Assembly: GCA_029844215.1 (NCBI GenBank) | Contig: CM056723.1 | Span: 10,128,980-10,192,979, forward strand | DNA: 64,000 nt | Source of the DNA: Przewalskia tangutica | Taxonomy: Eukaryota > Streptophyta > Magnoliopsida > Solanales > Solanaceae | Direction: 5' to 3' | In this document: positions 36,945 through 49,842 of the stretch, one piece after another | Numbering within the stretch: position 1 is the first letter of the stretch | Layout: each line of letters starts with the position of its first letter | Made by a program: the position numbers and the translations under genes | The notes under the pieces: generated by a model | Told to the model about the DNA's origin: nothing | Databases searched by the model: none | What the model saw: the letters and a program-made list of their open reading frames with translations, nothing else

Positions 36945-37758
36945 CAAGACCAAATGAACTCAAAATCAATTGATAAGGGTGAGGAGGAGCTAACGAAAGT
37001 TAAAAATGTAGTTGTGAATGAAGAGAAAAATGATACTACTAGCTCCTCAGAGATATGTGAGTCAATAGATACAAAAAAGAAGAATAAAAAGGTTAAATTA
37101 ATTGTGGAAGAAGAACAAGTGGTTGTTGTTGAGGAGGATCCTAATGTGTTGTCTAATTTTAGGATATCTAAGCCATTAAGAGATACTTTGAATGCTAAAG
37201 GATTACAAGCACTTTGTCCTATTCAAGCTATGACATTTAAGGATATTCTTGATGGTTCTGATTTGATTGGTCGTGCTCGTACTGGTCAGAGTAAAACGTT
37301 GGCCTTTGTTTTACCCATATTGGAGTCCCTAACAAATGGTCCTACTAAAGATTTGCAAAAAACAGGATACGGGTAGGATGGTGTTTTTACCTACTAGGGG
37401 ATTGACACTTCAGGTGTTTGCTGATTTTGAAGTTTATGACCGGACTGTTTGGCTCACCTTATGTTGTTTGTATGGCAATTCTCCCATGGGAGCACAAACG
37501 GCTCAACTAAAAAGATGAGTTGATATTATAGTGGGTACTCCCGGAAGAGTTAAGGACCACATTGAAAAGGGAAATATTGATTTCAGGTCTCTAAAATTCT
37601 GTGTTCTTGATGAAGTCGATGAAATGTTAAAATTAGTTTTGTAGATGATGTCGGACTTATTTTAGGCAAGGTCGAATATGCAAGCCAAGTTCAAACAGTT
37701 CTTTTCAGTGCCATTTTGCCAGTCTGGGGGAAGCATATTGCATCGAAGTTTCTGAAAC
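36945..37758 (+). pseudogene. captured DEAD-box RNA helicase RH7 fragment
   Basis: A Lys/Glu-rich N-terminal tract is followed by the helicase core typical of plant RH7/PRH75: Q motif region GLQALCPIQAMTF, motif I ARTGQSKT (normally ARTGQGKT), PTRGL (normally PTREL), VGTPGR, DEVD in place of DEAD and SAILP in place of SATLP. It ends at FLKPN. Frameshifts and stops (near 37375, 37517 and 37643) break it. Loss of the catalytic Glu-Ala-Asp context and the motif I Gly shows it is not an active helicase. It is intronless and in sense within the retroelement. Confidence 0.88.
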
Positions 37759-39000
37759 CAAATAGGGGTCCTAATGTGGAGGAACATACTGAACCTTATA
37801 GGTTATTTAATCTTGATGTGTTTGAGTATCTTCACGAGTCCCCTTTCGGCCTTTATGGTTCAATTCCTTTCATGATTTCACATGGAAAAGCCAGAGGTAG
37901 TTCCGGTTTTTTCTGGTTAAATGTTGCGGAAATGCAAATTGATGTATTGGGATCCGGTTGGAATTCCAATGAGATAATGTTGCCCTCGGACAAGCACATG
38001 ATTGATACTCTATGGATGACCGAGGCTGGTGTAGTTGATACATTCTTTTTCATTGGTCGTGGATCAAAAGATGTGGTTAGGCGATATCTTAGTGTAGCAG
38101 GTAGGCGTCATCATGCATGATTATTCGCAACTGCATACCATCAATGTAGATGGAATTATAGAGATGAAGAAGATGTTTATAATGTTGATTCAAACTTTGA
38201 TGAGCATGATATCCCCTATGATGTTTTATGGCTCGATATTGAGCACACTGATGGGAAAAAGTACTTTACTTGGGTTTCCTAACCCGGAAGAAATGCAGAA
38301 TAAGTTAGCTGCAAAGGGTAGACACATGGTTACTATTGTGGATCCTAATATAAAGAGAGATGAATCTTACCATATACACAAGGAGGCCTCCAAAAAGGGA
38401 TACTATGTTAAGGATGCTACTGATAAGGATTATGATGGATGGTGCTGGCCTGGTTCCTCTTCATACACTGACTTGCTCAATCCTGAGATTAGGTCATGGT
38501 GGAGTAACAAATTTTCACTTGATAGCTATGTTGGCTCAACAAAGTATTTATACATCTGGAATGACTTGAATGGACCTTCTGTCTTCAATGGACCAGAGGT
38601 CACGAGGCCAAGAGATGTTTTACATCATGGAGGAGTAGAGCACATGGAGTTGCATAATTCATATGGTTACTATTTTCATATGGCAACATTCGACGGGCTT
38701 CTAAAGCGTGGAGATGGAAAAGATAGGCCTTTTGTTTTGGGAAGGGCCTTCTTTGCTGGAAGTCAAAAATCTGGAGCAATTAGGACTGGAGATAATACAG
38801 TTGAATGAGAGCACTTGAGGGTTTCAGTCCTCATGGTGTTAACTCTTAGCATCTCTGAAATAGTATTTTCTGGAGCGGATGTTGGTGGATTTCTTGGTAA
38901 TCCTGAGACTGAATTGTTGGTTCGCTGGTATCAAGTAGGTGCATACTATCTCTTTTTCCGGGGGCATGCACATCATGACACTAAAAGACGGGAACCTTAG
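37751..39000 (+). pseudogene. captured glucosidase II alpha-subunit fragment
   Basis: This is the central (beta/alpha)8 part of ER alpha-glucosidase II (GH31), which trims glucose from N-glycans. The segments are PYRLFNLDVFEYLHESPFGL, SSGFFWLNVAEMQIDVLGSG, MTEAGVVDTFFFIGRG, then (frame change) WLDIEHTDGKKYFTW, KRDESYHIHKEASKKGYYVK and DGWCWPGSSSYTDLLNPEIR. The nucleophile loop reads IWNDLNGPSVFNGPEV, keeping Asp but changing the usual MNEP to LNGP. Later come GADVGGFLGNPETELLVRWY and GHAHHDTKRREP. About 1.25 kb of spliced coding sequence is present with at least three frameshifts or stops. The protein's own N- and C-terminal parts are missing. Confidence 0.93.
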
Positions 39001-39012
39001 TTTCTTAAGCTA

Positions 39013-39180
39013 ATGATAGGCTTATCTTCACATACTAATGAACTGTATCAACTTGCATCTATGGCTTTCTGCTTGCTTGTTGCTTGGTGTAGTGAAAAAC
39101 TGAGATTGAGTCTTGACCTGGGTTCTTTTGCTGCTGGAGTGATGATATCAACAACCGATCTGGCTCAACATCTTGCTTGT
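39013..39180 (+). pseudogene. captured K+ efflux antiporter (KEA4/5/6-like) fragment
   Basis: The frame starts IGLSSHTNELYQLASMAFCL and continues through AWCSEKLRLSLDLGSFAAGV and MISTTDLAQH, a conserved membrane segment of plant CPA2-type KEA antiporters. About 55 codons are retained. It joins directly to the glucosidase fragment on the left and to importin-like sequence on the right. Confidence 0.85.
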
Positions 39181-39209
39181 TGTAAGTATAGGGCAGTTTT
39201 TTATGTATC

Positions 39210-39310
39210 TGCTGAGCCGTATATCAGAATCATAATTGAACATCTCCATCTATCGAAGAAACCATATCTGAAGTGCCTCTTGGTCCAAGTGATAGCTGAT
39301 GCTCTTTACC
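39210..39310 (+). pseudogene. captured importin-beta-like (SAD2/IPO8-type) fragment
   Basis: About 33 codons read EPYIRIIIEHLHLSKKPYLK and then CLLVQVIADALY, a HEAT-repeat segment conserved in plant importin-beta-like proteins of the SAD2/importin-7/8 group. It runs straight into the chromodomain-type tail of the element at CTTTACCAGAAGAGG. The match is short, so the family call is less sure than for the other fragments. Confidence 0.7.
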
Positions 39311-39406
39311 AGAAGAGGCAACTTGAGAAGATTACCAATTCGTGAAGTCACAATTTTCAGAGATAGCAGAATCCTGAAGAAGAGCTGATTCTTAAGGAGG
39401 ATGGAA

Positions 39407-39673
39407 TGTCACAATACAGTATTGTGACTTATTTTCATCAAGTTATATTAGTACAAGTTAGTCATTTAAGTTATGTTGTTGTCATTTACAATTTAGTCCT
39501 TTAAGTTTACTTTGGTATTGTTTAGTAATTACAACTCTAGTCCTTGGCTATAATTAGGACTTGTAACGGATTTGGGATTATTATTCAGAAAATACTAAAC
39601 CTAATCTCTCTTTCTCTCTCTCTTCTCCCCTTTCCCCTTTTTCTCTGTCGATCTCAGTGTAGCAGACATTCCA
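39407..39673 (+). repeat. 3' LTR of the gene-capturing element
   Basis: 267 bp, same ends as the 5' LTR, with an extra ten or so bases (GGATTTGGGA) near the middle and a few substitutions. The TGCTC duplication follows. Confidence 0.92.
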
Positions 39674-40718
39674 TGCTCCCTCTTCATTCTCTACTCGATT
39701 GATTCTCATGGCTACAAGCCTACTAGGCAAATTATCCTATGTCTTCCTAAACATTGAGCAAATGTCAATTCATATCTGACATTACCCGAATTGGTTAGGG
39801 GTTACAGCCGTCACTTTGGTTTGCTCAAGTACTTGAGATTCAATTTCTTGTCTTTCATACTTCATTTTAGTCGAAAATCATAGCAATTTTACTTTGAGTT
39901 GAAATCAATGGAATACTCTTTTGCTTATGAAATGATCCTTAAGATTAGAATTGTTACAATATCACTCTGAACGACAACGAAGAACAACACAGTTAACTAC
40001 AGGGGCAGTCACATCCTTTTAGTAGCGGATAATATATGACAAGACTGTAATTGCTTTCCGAACTTGAAATTTAAATATTTGAAACTTTGGAAGTACAGAT
40101 ATTTAAAGAAGTCTATGCTATTCATGGTACTTCAAGCCATTGGCTTGCAAGCCTTAAACCGTTGCAAACTATAATAGCGCCGGATTATTTTCTTCCAAAT
40201 GTTATACACAAACTTCAATAGCTTAGTGTTGCTTAATTTTTGCAGAATAACATATTCTTACTTTACAGCAATTGTTATCTAACGTAGTTGTGCATCTTCT
40301 TGTCAACCACCACTTGCAAAGGATGGAACACACAGTTATTACAGATTCTTGCCTTGCGGTTAGTTTGAAAGGTGTTCGGTGAGAGACCAAGCAGGAAGGA
40401 GAAGTGCATTCCATATGTTTTAAGTAACAAATATAGTGTATCACAGCTCCATGTGCATTTAATTCCTGACAACTCTTGGCACTAAAATTTGCATAGTGTT
40501 GCCAGTTCAATTTTGAAGAGAACTTAAAGAAAAGGGAATTTATAGGGTGTAATTTACATCACTAAAACCAAAACCTGCAAAACGATTCCAATATCGAGCA
40601 ACCATCCACTTCCATAGCATCAACATTCATTCAAATCAAATTGACCCATCGATCTCACATGAATTGATTTGCCACTCCCTTTCCTTAGTCTATCAAGTGG
40701 TCCACTTCTTTCAAGTAA
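39674..40718. other. intergenic / 3' region of the CBS-PB1 gene
   Basis: No gene is seen. The right-hand 150-250 bases presumably hold the 3' UTR of the minus-strand gene ending at 40719. Confidence 0.4.
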
Positions 40719-43700
40719 TCAGTTGCCAGATCTCCTTAAGAATGCTAATACGCCTAAACCTGCAACTAATGCAGCACCAGCTGCTACAGTACTGTAGGCT
40801 GAGGCCCAAGCAGATTCAGTATGAGCATAATCCAAACTACCGCCGGTTGTTCCTGAATAGTCTAAATGCAATTTTAGCCCCTGTTCAGGTTGATTTTTGT
40901 CATCAGTCATTAAATCGTAATCAAGAAAAGAGGCGCACACAAAATTCAATAACTAATCATTAGTCAATCTTCCTTCCTGTTACTAGGATTTATTTTCATT
41001 CACGTGAACTAAATCATGCGTCAAAACCCAGGGCCAGAAGAAGGCCAATCATACCTTCCAACCTGCAGATCTTGCATGGTCAACAGCTGTCGTAAGATCA
41101 CTATCCGATGCCAGTACAACCTTGTCATGATCTTCATCTTCATACTGCAAGAGAGTAATTGTTACTATTGAATGTAATAGTCAACTTGCTCAAACGGGAA
41201 AAAATAAGGGGAGGAGAATCATTTAAATGTACGAGGAAAAATTAGTGCATTCCAACCAGAATCTGAGGAAGATTGTTTCGGTCAATGTCATCCCCCACTC
41301 TCTGAATTATTGCAGCTATTAGATCTGTCATGTTCCGAATATCTGAAATATATAAAAATAATAGGGCCATATGGGAGTCAAAATTAGCATAATTGTTGAA
41401 TTATGAAAGGAGAACAAAGCACAGACAGCATATCAGTTTCCTAAAATTGGGTTCAGGAAACAAGATAAACCAACGAGTTCAAATTTTACTAATAACGGGA
41501 AAACCAAGTTGAATGTCTCTCTCAGAATAAAAAAATGAGCAAGCAACAGATACCGCGGAATATACAATGCCTGATGGGAACAAGAGCAAGAACACAAAGA
41601 GCAAAAAAAAAAACAAGAGATATGGAAACAGTTCAAAGGACAGAACTTCCATAAATTTGATAGGAGTCAGGAGTCCTGGGAAAGCAGCAGCTTGGAAGGC
41701 AAATCTCAAGATGCACATTTTTAGTTTTGTTCACACATATCAACAGTACTACATGATTCAGCATCCCGAATGCATATAGAAACAAATGGGATAATGGAAA
41801 CAACAATTTCCAGGTACAAGATACACAAGGTCATATATGATTTTTTGATCAAGTAATAAGATTTTATAAACAAATGGCATAAAACACCTACATACAAGAA
41901 GTATACAAAAAAGTATGATATGATTTTCACCAAAGGGAACTAAGGGATAAAAGGTTACTCGTCAGGGCGTACATAAAAAGATACACAAGGTCATGTGAAA
42001 TAACATTAACAATTGCTCAATGTTTTTGTTAAACTAAAACATAATATTTAAACATACCACAGTTGAATCTGTGCATCCTCCCCTTTTTGTCTTCAATCTT
42101 GAATGAAAAACTATTTGGCTGGCTCGATGAAGGATAGGGAATAGATCTTCCTGTTTCTGTCCCTTCAGAAGCCAATTTCAAGGAATTCTCACTGAAATGT
42201 CAAAAAAAAAGTGAGATAATACAAAAGGAAAGACAATCTGAGTTCACTGATAGGAGATTAAGGCCTGAACCTCCGCGTCTCATCGTCATCATCTGGAGTC
42301 AATGTCATAGCTGAATCCCAAAACTTTTGCATCATAGAATTTGCAGCTTCATTATTTACTCCAGCAGTATTTCCCACCTGGTTAGTCAGTAACAGTTCTT
42401 GAAATAAATTTCAACAATAGTTGGGAAAAAAGAGGACTTAACAAATTAAATATAGAAACAAAGATTAAAATACTAGGCGACAAAAAATTCAACATTCCAC
42501 AAGATTGTTTGCGACTTTTAACAATAATGACATTCTTGAATACCTTGATGATATTAATAGTAGAAGAGGTGCCTCACAAAATTTAACCCTCATGTTAAGT
42601 TTCTAATCAATAAGTGAAACAAGAAGAGTTTTTAACACTCACATATGTAAATAAATTGAGCAGTTTCCAGCTCAAAGCGAATAGGACAACTTAACCAATT
42701 AATATTTAAATCAGTACAATATACATGGACTCAGGAACGTAAACATACTTCCCAGGAAACACATTATACAGAAAGCACAAACAGCAGCCACAACGGCTAA
42801 AGGATTGGTTGAAATATTCACCGATCCAAAATTAAGAAAAAATTGAATATTAATACTAGCACTGGAGGCAAAATCAAATGCAAGAATCTTTGAAACATCA
42901 TCGACCAGATTGCTTTTGCGGATTGCAACCAAAGTTAACTCTAAAATGCAACAAAATATAAAATCAACCTCCTTCAGTATTTTGTTCACATTCAACAAAC
43001 TTGGAATATCTTTTAGATAGGTAAACTGACAACATATTTTACTTTCCGTAAGAGTCAGTCATAACAAAGTGGTCAGCATAATTTCAACTTGAAAGATCCA
43101 AACAAAAGTTTTCATTTCTTTGAATATACATGGATACATGGCATACTCATCAAAGTAGTCAAAACTTGAATGAGGTACTTACATACAAGGCTGTATCCAG
43201 AACGTGATTTGACCACCAAAATGATAGCCCAAAAGATAACAGTTGCGTATGATTAGCTGAGAAGGGAAAAATTGACATGTTTATGTGTACTGCCTTACCG
43301 TGGCTACAGCTGCATGAGTGATGTGAAGCACATCAAGAACAGAAACAACAGTTCCCTCTGCCACAAAGAAACATGTACAAATTTAAATAAATCTGGAAAA
43401 AGAAGATACCCGGACTCAAAAGTGTAACTGGAGGTGAATGATACCTTTATCGACTACAGGAAGGTGTAAAAATTTCCCGTCATGCATTGTATGTAAAGCA
43501 TCAACAATAGGCATATCTATTGAAGCGCATTCTGGATTGGGGGTCATTACCTGAATGTTAGATGCAAAAGAAAATGAAAGTTAATAGAGATCAGATAACT
43601 TATCTCTCAAATCTCAAGAAAGGAAGGGCAAAAATAAACAATGAAAAATCTAAGTTTCAATAAATTAAAGAGCTATTGTTTAAACCTTTTACTTTGATAA

Positions 43701-46700
43701 AGAACAGAGAACTATCCCAAGAAAAGACATCCTCTCAATTATCAAGAGAGAGAGAGAGATTACCCTCTCGACAAGAGTGGACTCAGGGGAAAGATCTTGT
43801 GCTATGACTCGCATCAATAAGTCCTTTGAACTGCAGAGTACATCAGGCAAATCTTCTCATGAGATGATTAATATGCCATTACACTATAGCTCAGAATCGA
43901 TAAATGTAAATATGCGGATACAAGGAGGAAACTACTAACGTTAAAATCCCTCGCGGTTTGTTGTCAACTGTCACGATTGCAGAGCTTGTTCGACATTCGA
44001 GCATCTTTTTGGCTGTGGCTAAAACAGTATCATTTGGTTCAACTGTAACAATCCTAGAAACACCACAAATCCACAACAGATAGTGACTCGCCTGCAGATT
44101 ACTTAGAAGGTTAAACTATTCTAAAAAATCAAGGTATACCTACTTTGAATTTTCGGAAATGATGGTAGACAGTGAAGGCCTGAACATTCGCTCCCGAAGT
44201 GTTTCTATAAATGTATTAGAACTTGCTATAAACAAAAGATATGGGAAGGTTAATAAATATACTTCAAGACCAATCAAAAACATCATCCAATCACATGAAC
44301 TTGGCAAACACATTCAGTAGATAAACACTCCTACACTATACCAATGAAGAATAGTAACAACACAAAATTCTAAACTAACCAGAACCAGATGTGCCCCAGT
44401 GTTTTTCAACTCCCTCAACAGCAGCTGCAATGGCCTTCCCTTTCTCAGCTGCCCTTTCAAGGCGAGCAATCGCATCATAAAGGCATTTTGCTATATCAAG
44501 CAAAGCAATGACCTCTCCATTTTCTACAACTGGTAAATGTCTAAACTTTCCTGTTGTCATGACAAACACAAGATGTTGGAAAGGTGTTCAAAAAAGTTAA
44601 CAGCTTGAGTTATTTCAAATACACAAACCTAGCACCATTTTCTGCAAAGCTTCCACAGCAAGTGTGTCCGAAAGCACAAAAACGGGATTTTTCGTCATAA
44701 TCTTTGAAACTGGTGTTTCCTGTATATTAACTTCTGGAGCAATAACCCTTGTTGCTATATCCTTCAATTTGCCCAAAGGAAAAAAAGAAAAAGAAAAGGA
44801 TGCATGAAGAATTAGTTAATGATATCACCTTAGTGAGTAAAGGAAAAACATCAGCAAAATAGGCAGCTTTACAGACTTCTATTACTAAAATTTTACAGCT
44901 TTTTTGCACTAATAAAGTCAAACCTTATCCGTCAGGATACCACATAGTAATGCATTTGAATCAGTCAACAACAAAGCATCAACTCTGCGAGCAGCCATCC
45001 TGCGGCAAGCTTCATAAATACTTGTAGTATCAGGTACTGTTATGGCTTTTGACAGCCGCAATCTCTTCACTGTGCGCTCTCCAGTCAGTCCCCTGTTCCA
45101 AATGTGTGAGAAAACAACTATAAAAACTCAAATATTGCACACATAAATGATGATTACAACTCAGGATGACTATTATTGATCCCAACTCAAAAGCAAAACA
45201 AGTGTTTTTAAATATTAGTTATCCTCACTAGCAACACAATCTCTTAGCTACTTTGTTACTCAATCAAATTTCACTGCATGTGTCAAGAACATAACAAAGA
45301 ACCAAAGACTTCAATTGCTAAGCAATCTCCAAAAGTTGCATCAGAGACAAAAAAAGTTCAACCAACCTAAATAGGGGACCGAATTCGAACAAAAAAACTG
45401 AACAAACAAGAACCTCAAGGAAGCCTACACGCTGTAGCCAATGGAACCACTCAAAAAGAATGGTGGGAGCATTTTAGTATTGGACATGGGTGTATAGCCA
45501 ACAGCATTTCCGTGCTTATTAGAAAAGCTATATACAGGTAAATCAAGACAAATAAGAAATAACCGAGTAGAATGACTTCTAAATTAGCATTTGTTAGCTA
45601 GCTGCAAGTTATATATAGACCAACGCAGCATGCAATTAAGCACTTCCATCATGCAGGACTGCAGGTTTCCAACTTTAGATAAGACTTCGGCATCACAGAG
45701 GGAATAACAATCATTGACCTGAGGTTCCAATTATAAGACCTTTTTTCAACATCGCCAAATATTTCTAAGTATACAGTATAAACTCTTTTGTTTTCTATCA
45801 CTAGATAGGAGGTTGTGGAGGACACGAATTAGGGTAGAAGGTTAGTAGAATGTTGTCTCGTTTTTCCTTCCTTTCTAATAGTCAGTATTGCTCATGTACA
45901 GTAAAACCTCGATAAATGAATATCATTGGGACCGGCAAAAAATATTCATTTAGCGCGGATTTATTTATGGATAAAGGAATATTTATTCATTTACATAATA
46001 TTTTTTGTGTGACATGCATTTTGTTATTATTTTAATTAAGGTTCATGCATGTAATTTTAAATATATGTATTGAAAAACTAAAAAAAATCAACTAAGTACA
46101 TTGTAACAAATTTAGTAAAGGATGAACATGAATTATCACGTATGCATGAATTTTCTTTTAATAATTATTGAGAAACTAAAAGATGAAATTAAGTGAAACT
46201 ATCTAACAAAAAAGCTAGTAAATATGTAATACATAACTTTATATTAATATTTACTTACATTATTAATTGAGAAACTAAAATTTGAACTAAGTACTTTGTA
46301 AGAAATAATTTAAAAAAACGAAACACGTGAATTGTATATTGATAAAACAAAGTACATTGTAACAAAAAAAATTATTAAATGTTATGCATGAACACAAACT
46401 CTATAAATACGTTTTCTTTTCATTCTCAAATCACTAGATTTTTCTTTTATTTCTCCTTCATAGATCAAATTTGAAAGGAGTGAAAAAATCCACATTGACT
46501 GATGAAATGACACTAGCATTATATGAGCAGCCCACTTTAAGTCAAAAAGATTTGCAGTTATGGATGGAGCAAAAGTTCAACATCTCTATCAACCAATCAA
46601 CAATATCAAATACTCTTAAAAGATGACCAGAGTATTTATCAATGAAGATAAAGAATAAAAACGTCAAGAGGCACAAGTCATCAAAATATCAAGAGTTAGA

Positions 46701-49700
46701 AAAAGTGTTGTATGAATGGTTTCTCCAATATCAAAAGAAATTTAATATTAGTGGAGAAATGATCCAAGCCCAAACAAAAAATGTATTCTGATCAAGGATT
46801 TAATTTCTCAAGTGGCTGGTTAGAACGGTTTAAGGCGAGACATGAAATTAAATCTTATCAAAGGTTTGGTGAAAGTGGTTCAGTTGTTATGGAGAATGTT
46901 GAGGATGCTTTACCAAGTATACGAGCTAAATTAGATCAGTTTCAATGGAAGAATATCTATAATATGGATGAAACTGATTTATTTGATCATTTGGAAGCAG
47001 ATCATTCACTTGTAACAAAGCAATTGGAAGGACAGGGAAAGGATTGCGGTTGTTGTTTGTTGAAATGACGACGGTTCTAATAAAGTGTCACTTTGGATAA
47101 TTAGTAAGTATGCTAATCCAAGATGTTTTAAAAATGTGAATTTTAATAACCTTAATTGTCACTATCGAGCTAACAAGAAAGCATGGATGACTGTATTACT
47201 TTTTTAAGAATTTGTTTGATGGTTTGATAAACGAATGGATGACAGAAAAGTTCTTTTGATAGTGGACTCGCTAAATGAATAATTTCTTTGTTGCAAGTGA
47301 ATGATATGCTTGTCCTTCTTTCGTCCTTCCATTGCAACAAACAACAACCGTAATCATTTCCGTGTCCTTCTTTCGCCCTTCCAATTGCTTTGTTGCAAGT
47401 GAATGATATGCTTTCAAACGATAAAATAAATCAGTTTCATCCATATTGTAGATATCATTCCATTGAAATTGATCTAATTTAACTCGTATACTTGGTAAAG
47501 CATCCTCAACATTCTCCATAGCAACTGAACTACTTTTACCAAACCTTCAATAAGATTTAATTCCATGTCTCGCCTTAAACCGTTCTAATCAGCCACTTGA
47601 GAAATTAAATCCTTGATCAGAGCTTCCATATATTTTTTCCCACGTTGTGGGAATTCACTGGATATGTTGTTGATCAGAGCTTTCATACATTTCTTGCTTG
47701 GCTTGGACTATTTCTCCACTAATATTAAATTTCTCTTGATATTGGAGAAATCATTCATACAACACTTTTTCTAACTCTGAATATTTTGATGACTTGTGCC
47801 TCTTGACGTTTTTATTCTTTATCTCCATTGATAAATACTCTGCTGATCTTTTAAGAGTATTTGATATTGTTGATGGACTGATAGAGATGTTTAACTTTTG
47901 CTCCATCCATAATTGCAAATCTTTTTCACTTAAAGTGGGTTGCTCATTTTTATGCTCACATAATGCTATTCTCGTTTCATCAGTAAAGGTGAATTTTTTC
48001 ACTCCTTTCAAATTTGAAGTCCTAAATGAGAAATAAAAGAAAAATCTAGTGATTTGAGAATGAAAAGAAAACTAATGTATTTATAGAGTTTGTGTTCATG
48101 CATAACATTTAAGAATTTTTTTGTTACAATGTACTTCGTTTTATCAATATACAATTCAGGTGTTTCGTTTTTTGAAATTGTTTCTTACAAAGTACTTGGT
48201 TCAAATTTAGTTTCTCAATTAATAATAAGTAAATATTAATATAAAGTTCATGCATGTATTACGTATTTACTAGCTTTTTTGTTAGATAGTTTAACTTAAT
48301 TTCATCTGTTAGTTTCTCAATAATTATAATTATTATTATTAAAAGAAAATTCATGCATATGTGATAGTTCATGTTCATCCTTTACTAAATTTGTTACAAT
48401 GTACTTAGTTTAATTTTTTTAATTTTTCAATACATATATTTAAAATTACATGCATGAACCTTAATTAAAATAATAATAAAAATGTATAACAAAATGCATG
48501 TCACACAAAAAATATAAGAATATTATGTAAATGAATAAATATTCATTTATCGATAAATGAATAAATTATTTATCAATAAATAAATAACCTCGCTAAATGA
48601 ATATTTTTTGCCAGTCCCAATATATTTATTTATCGAGGTTTTACTGTAGTACACTGGCCCAAGTCGGAACCGGAAGAATTTATTCATTAATCGAGGTTAT
48701 TCATTTATCGAACATTCATTTATCGAGGTTTTACTGTAGTTTCTTCACCTTCGATTTGTGATACTATCTATCGTTTGTTGTTTTTCACTTTGCATACTGT
48801 TGTGTTGTTACTTTTTCTTTTTGACATGCTTTGTTTTTGCTTTTTTGTTATTGGTTTATCCTGAGCTGAGCGGAGGGTCTATCAGAAACAACATCTCTAC
48901 CTCCCAAGGTAGGGGTAAGGTCTGCGTATACTCTACCCTCCCCAACCCCACTTGTGTGATTATACTAGGTATGTTGTTGTTGTTGCCAAATATTCTAAGT
49001 ATACAGTATAAACTCTTTTGGTTTCCCTCATTGATATCCCCCAATCCGAGCTCATATCCATCTCCAATGTTCAAGTTGGGGAACAAAAAAGCAGTGAAAG
49101 AATCAAATAAATCTTAATTACACATTGTAATCATTTCACGCCAGTGGCAAAACAAAATCCAACACTGTTACATGTGATGGCCACAACAGTATGGCACCAC
49201 CAGTTCCCCCAGACTCACAAGCACAAAGTCTGACGATGTACGTAAATGATAAGGCATTCATATCGCTACGAACTTGAGTGTTGGAACCAATAGATTTCAC
49301 AACTAAAAATATTGACTGTGAGTTCAATCCTACCTGATGAAACAGAGTAAATATATTCCTAACGCTATAGAAACTTTTGTTTAGAGTTTCTAGAAGCAGA
49401 ACTTTTACTCCTTCCATTCACTTTCTCCTTCCATTCACTTTTATTTGTCTCATTTCACTTGGCGAGAGTATGGACTTTGAACAACATTTTAAGATTACTT
49501 TTCCATCATGACAGACAGTTGCAGCTTATAGATTTTTTTTGTATAGTATTCAAAATCTAAAATTTAATTGTAAAATATTGAATTAATCTAATTCAATTTA
49601 ACTGCAAAGATTAGTGAAATTAACTCTCGATAAGCCATATGTGACAAGTAAAAAGGAACGGAGGAAGTAATATCGAAATTAGTGTTACTTCAATAAGAGA

Positions 49701-49842
49701 ATTAAGCGTACATGGAACGAGATGCCGAAATTGACCTCCGGTGAGCAGAATCAGGTTGTCCTCCTCCATTTTCTTTCTTCTTAGAGCTCGTCAACGATAT
49801 GCTTCTCCTAGATGATGATCCTCCTCCTTGACTGGAAGGCAT
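40719..49842 (-). CDS. CBSCBSPB: CBS domain-containing protein, CBSCBSPB type (14 exons, 536 aa)
   Basis: This is a plant protein with two CBS-pair (Bateman) modules, a PB1 domain and a C-terminal membrane anchor. CBS pairs usually bind adenosyl nucleotides and PB1 mediates pairing with partner proteins, but the exact role of this family is not well defined. Exons (minus): 49712-49842, 44924-45092, 44629-44761, 44380-44550, 44144-44225, 43940-44053, 43764-43830, 43445-43550, 43299-43357, 42271-42377, 42058-42191, 41257-41342, 41055-41144 and 40719-40880. All are GT-AG and sum to one open frame. Residues 1-45 are Ser-rich and basic. The first CBS pair is at about 50-175 (LLTDSNALLCGILTDK, GKFRHLPVVENGEVIALLDI), the second at about 205-345 and PB1 at about 390-485 (YEDEDHDKVVLASDSDL). 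The anchor helix ends LGVLAFLRRSGN. Intron 1 is 4.6 kb and carries nested elements. Confidence 0.95.
41818..41994 (-). mobile_element. short 5'-truncated LINE in intron 11
   Basis: A perfect 17-bp duplication AAGATACACAAGGTCAT (41818-41834 and 41978-41994) encloses about 143 bases. Read on the minus strand, these end in an L1-style 3' tail (AAAATCTTATTACTTGATC then A-rich). It lies in the intron between exons 11 and 12 of the CBS/PB1 gene, on the same strand. Confidence 0.8.
46470..47260 (+). pseudogene. pogo-like transposase fragment, left arm
   Basis: An N-terminal CENP-B/psq-type helix-turn-helix (LSQKDLQLWMEQKFNISI, STISNTLKR) is followed after a stop and a frameshift by the second HTH region (SSGWLERFKARHEI). 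The start of the DDE domain follows with the first catalytic Asp in YNMDETDLF. Beyond 47068 further pieces (KYANPRCFKNV, then KAWM and a degenerate end) belong to the same DDE_1 domain. Multiple stops make it non-functional. Confidence 0.8.
47271..48011 (-). pseudogene. pogo-like transposase fragment, right arm
   Basis: On minus, 48011 starts MKGVKKFTFTDETRIALCEH, the CENP-B-like N-terminus. It continues through QLWMEQKLNISISPSTISN to VLYEWFLQYQEKFNISGE and, after frameshifts, to MENVEDALPSIRVKLDQFQW and NMDETDLFYRLKAYHSLATK. It then breaks off with a repeated YHSLATK unit at the junction with the left arm. It is the inverted partner of the left arm and is also defective. Confidence 0.8.

Larger units (their letters stand above)
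35558..39673 (+). mobile_element. gene-capturing chromovirus-type LTR retrotransposon
   Basis: The LTRs (35558-35815 and 39407-39673) begin TGTCACAATACAGTATTGTG and end ACATTCCA. They differ by a handful of substitutions and one indel of about 10 bp. TGCTC flanks both sides (35553-35557 and 39674-39678). A Met-tRNA primer binding site TGGTATCAAAGC is at 35825-35836, and a purine tract AAGGAGGATGGAA precedes the 3' LTR. The 3' coding end PEEAT*EDYQFVKSQF (39308-39377, TGA replacing Trp) is the chromodomain-type tail of Ty3/gypsy chromoviruses. Between a gag-like 5' part and this tail, protease, RT and integrase are replaced by fragments of host genes in sense orientation and without introns: RPL27A, DEAD-box helicase RH7, glucosidase II alpha, a KEA antiporter and an importin-beta-like protein. 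It is non-autonomous and, given the LTR similarity, fairly young. Confidence 0.9.
45897..48738. mobile_element. pogo-like (Tc1/mariner) inverted dimer
   Basis: The ends are CAGTAAAACCTCGATAAATG at 45899 and its inverse at 48646, with a further TIR copy ending at 48736, all bordered by TA. The two halves are inverted copies of each other: 45899 to about 47270 carries transposase fragments on plus, and about 47271-48646 carries the same on minus. Neither copy is complete, so the whole looks like two head-to-head deleted elements. It lies within an RTE remnant in the first intron of the CBS/PB1 gene. Confidence 0.8.
45754..49020 (+). mobile_element. RTE-type LINE 3' part with nested pogo-like insertion
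   Basis: GCCAAATATT(T)CTAAGTATACAGT...CTCTTTTG occurs at 45754-45790 and 48985-49020, a duplication of about 36 bp. The inserted body starts with the RTE 3'-UTR-like GGAGGTTGTGGAGGACACGA and GGGTAGAAGGTTAGTAGAA. It is interrupted by the pogo-like element and resumes at about 48739. It ends with GGGTCTATCAGAAACAACAT, GGGGTAAGGTCTGCGTATAC and TGTTGTTGTTG, the solanaceous RTE/TS tail. No RT coding remains. It lies in intron 1 of the CBS/PB1 gene. Confidence 0.8.
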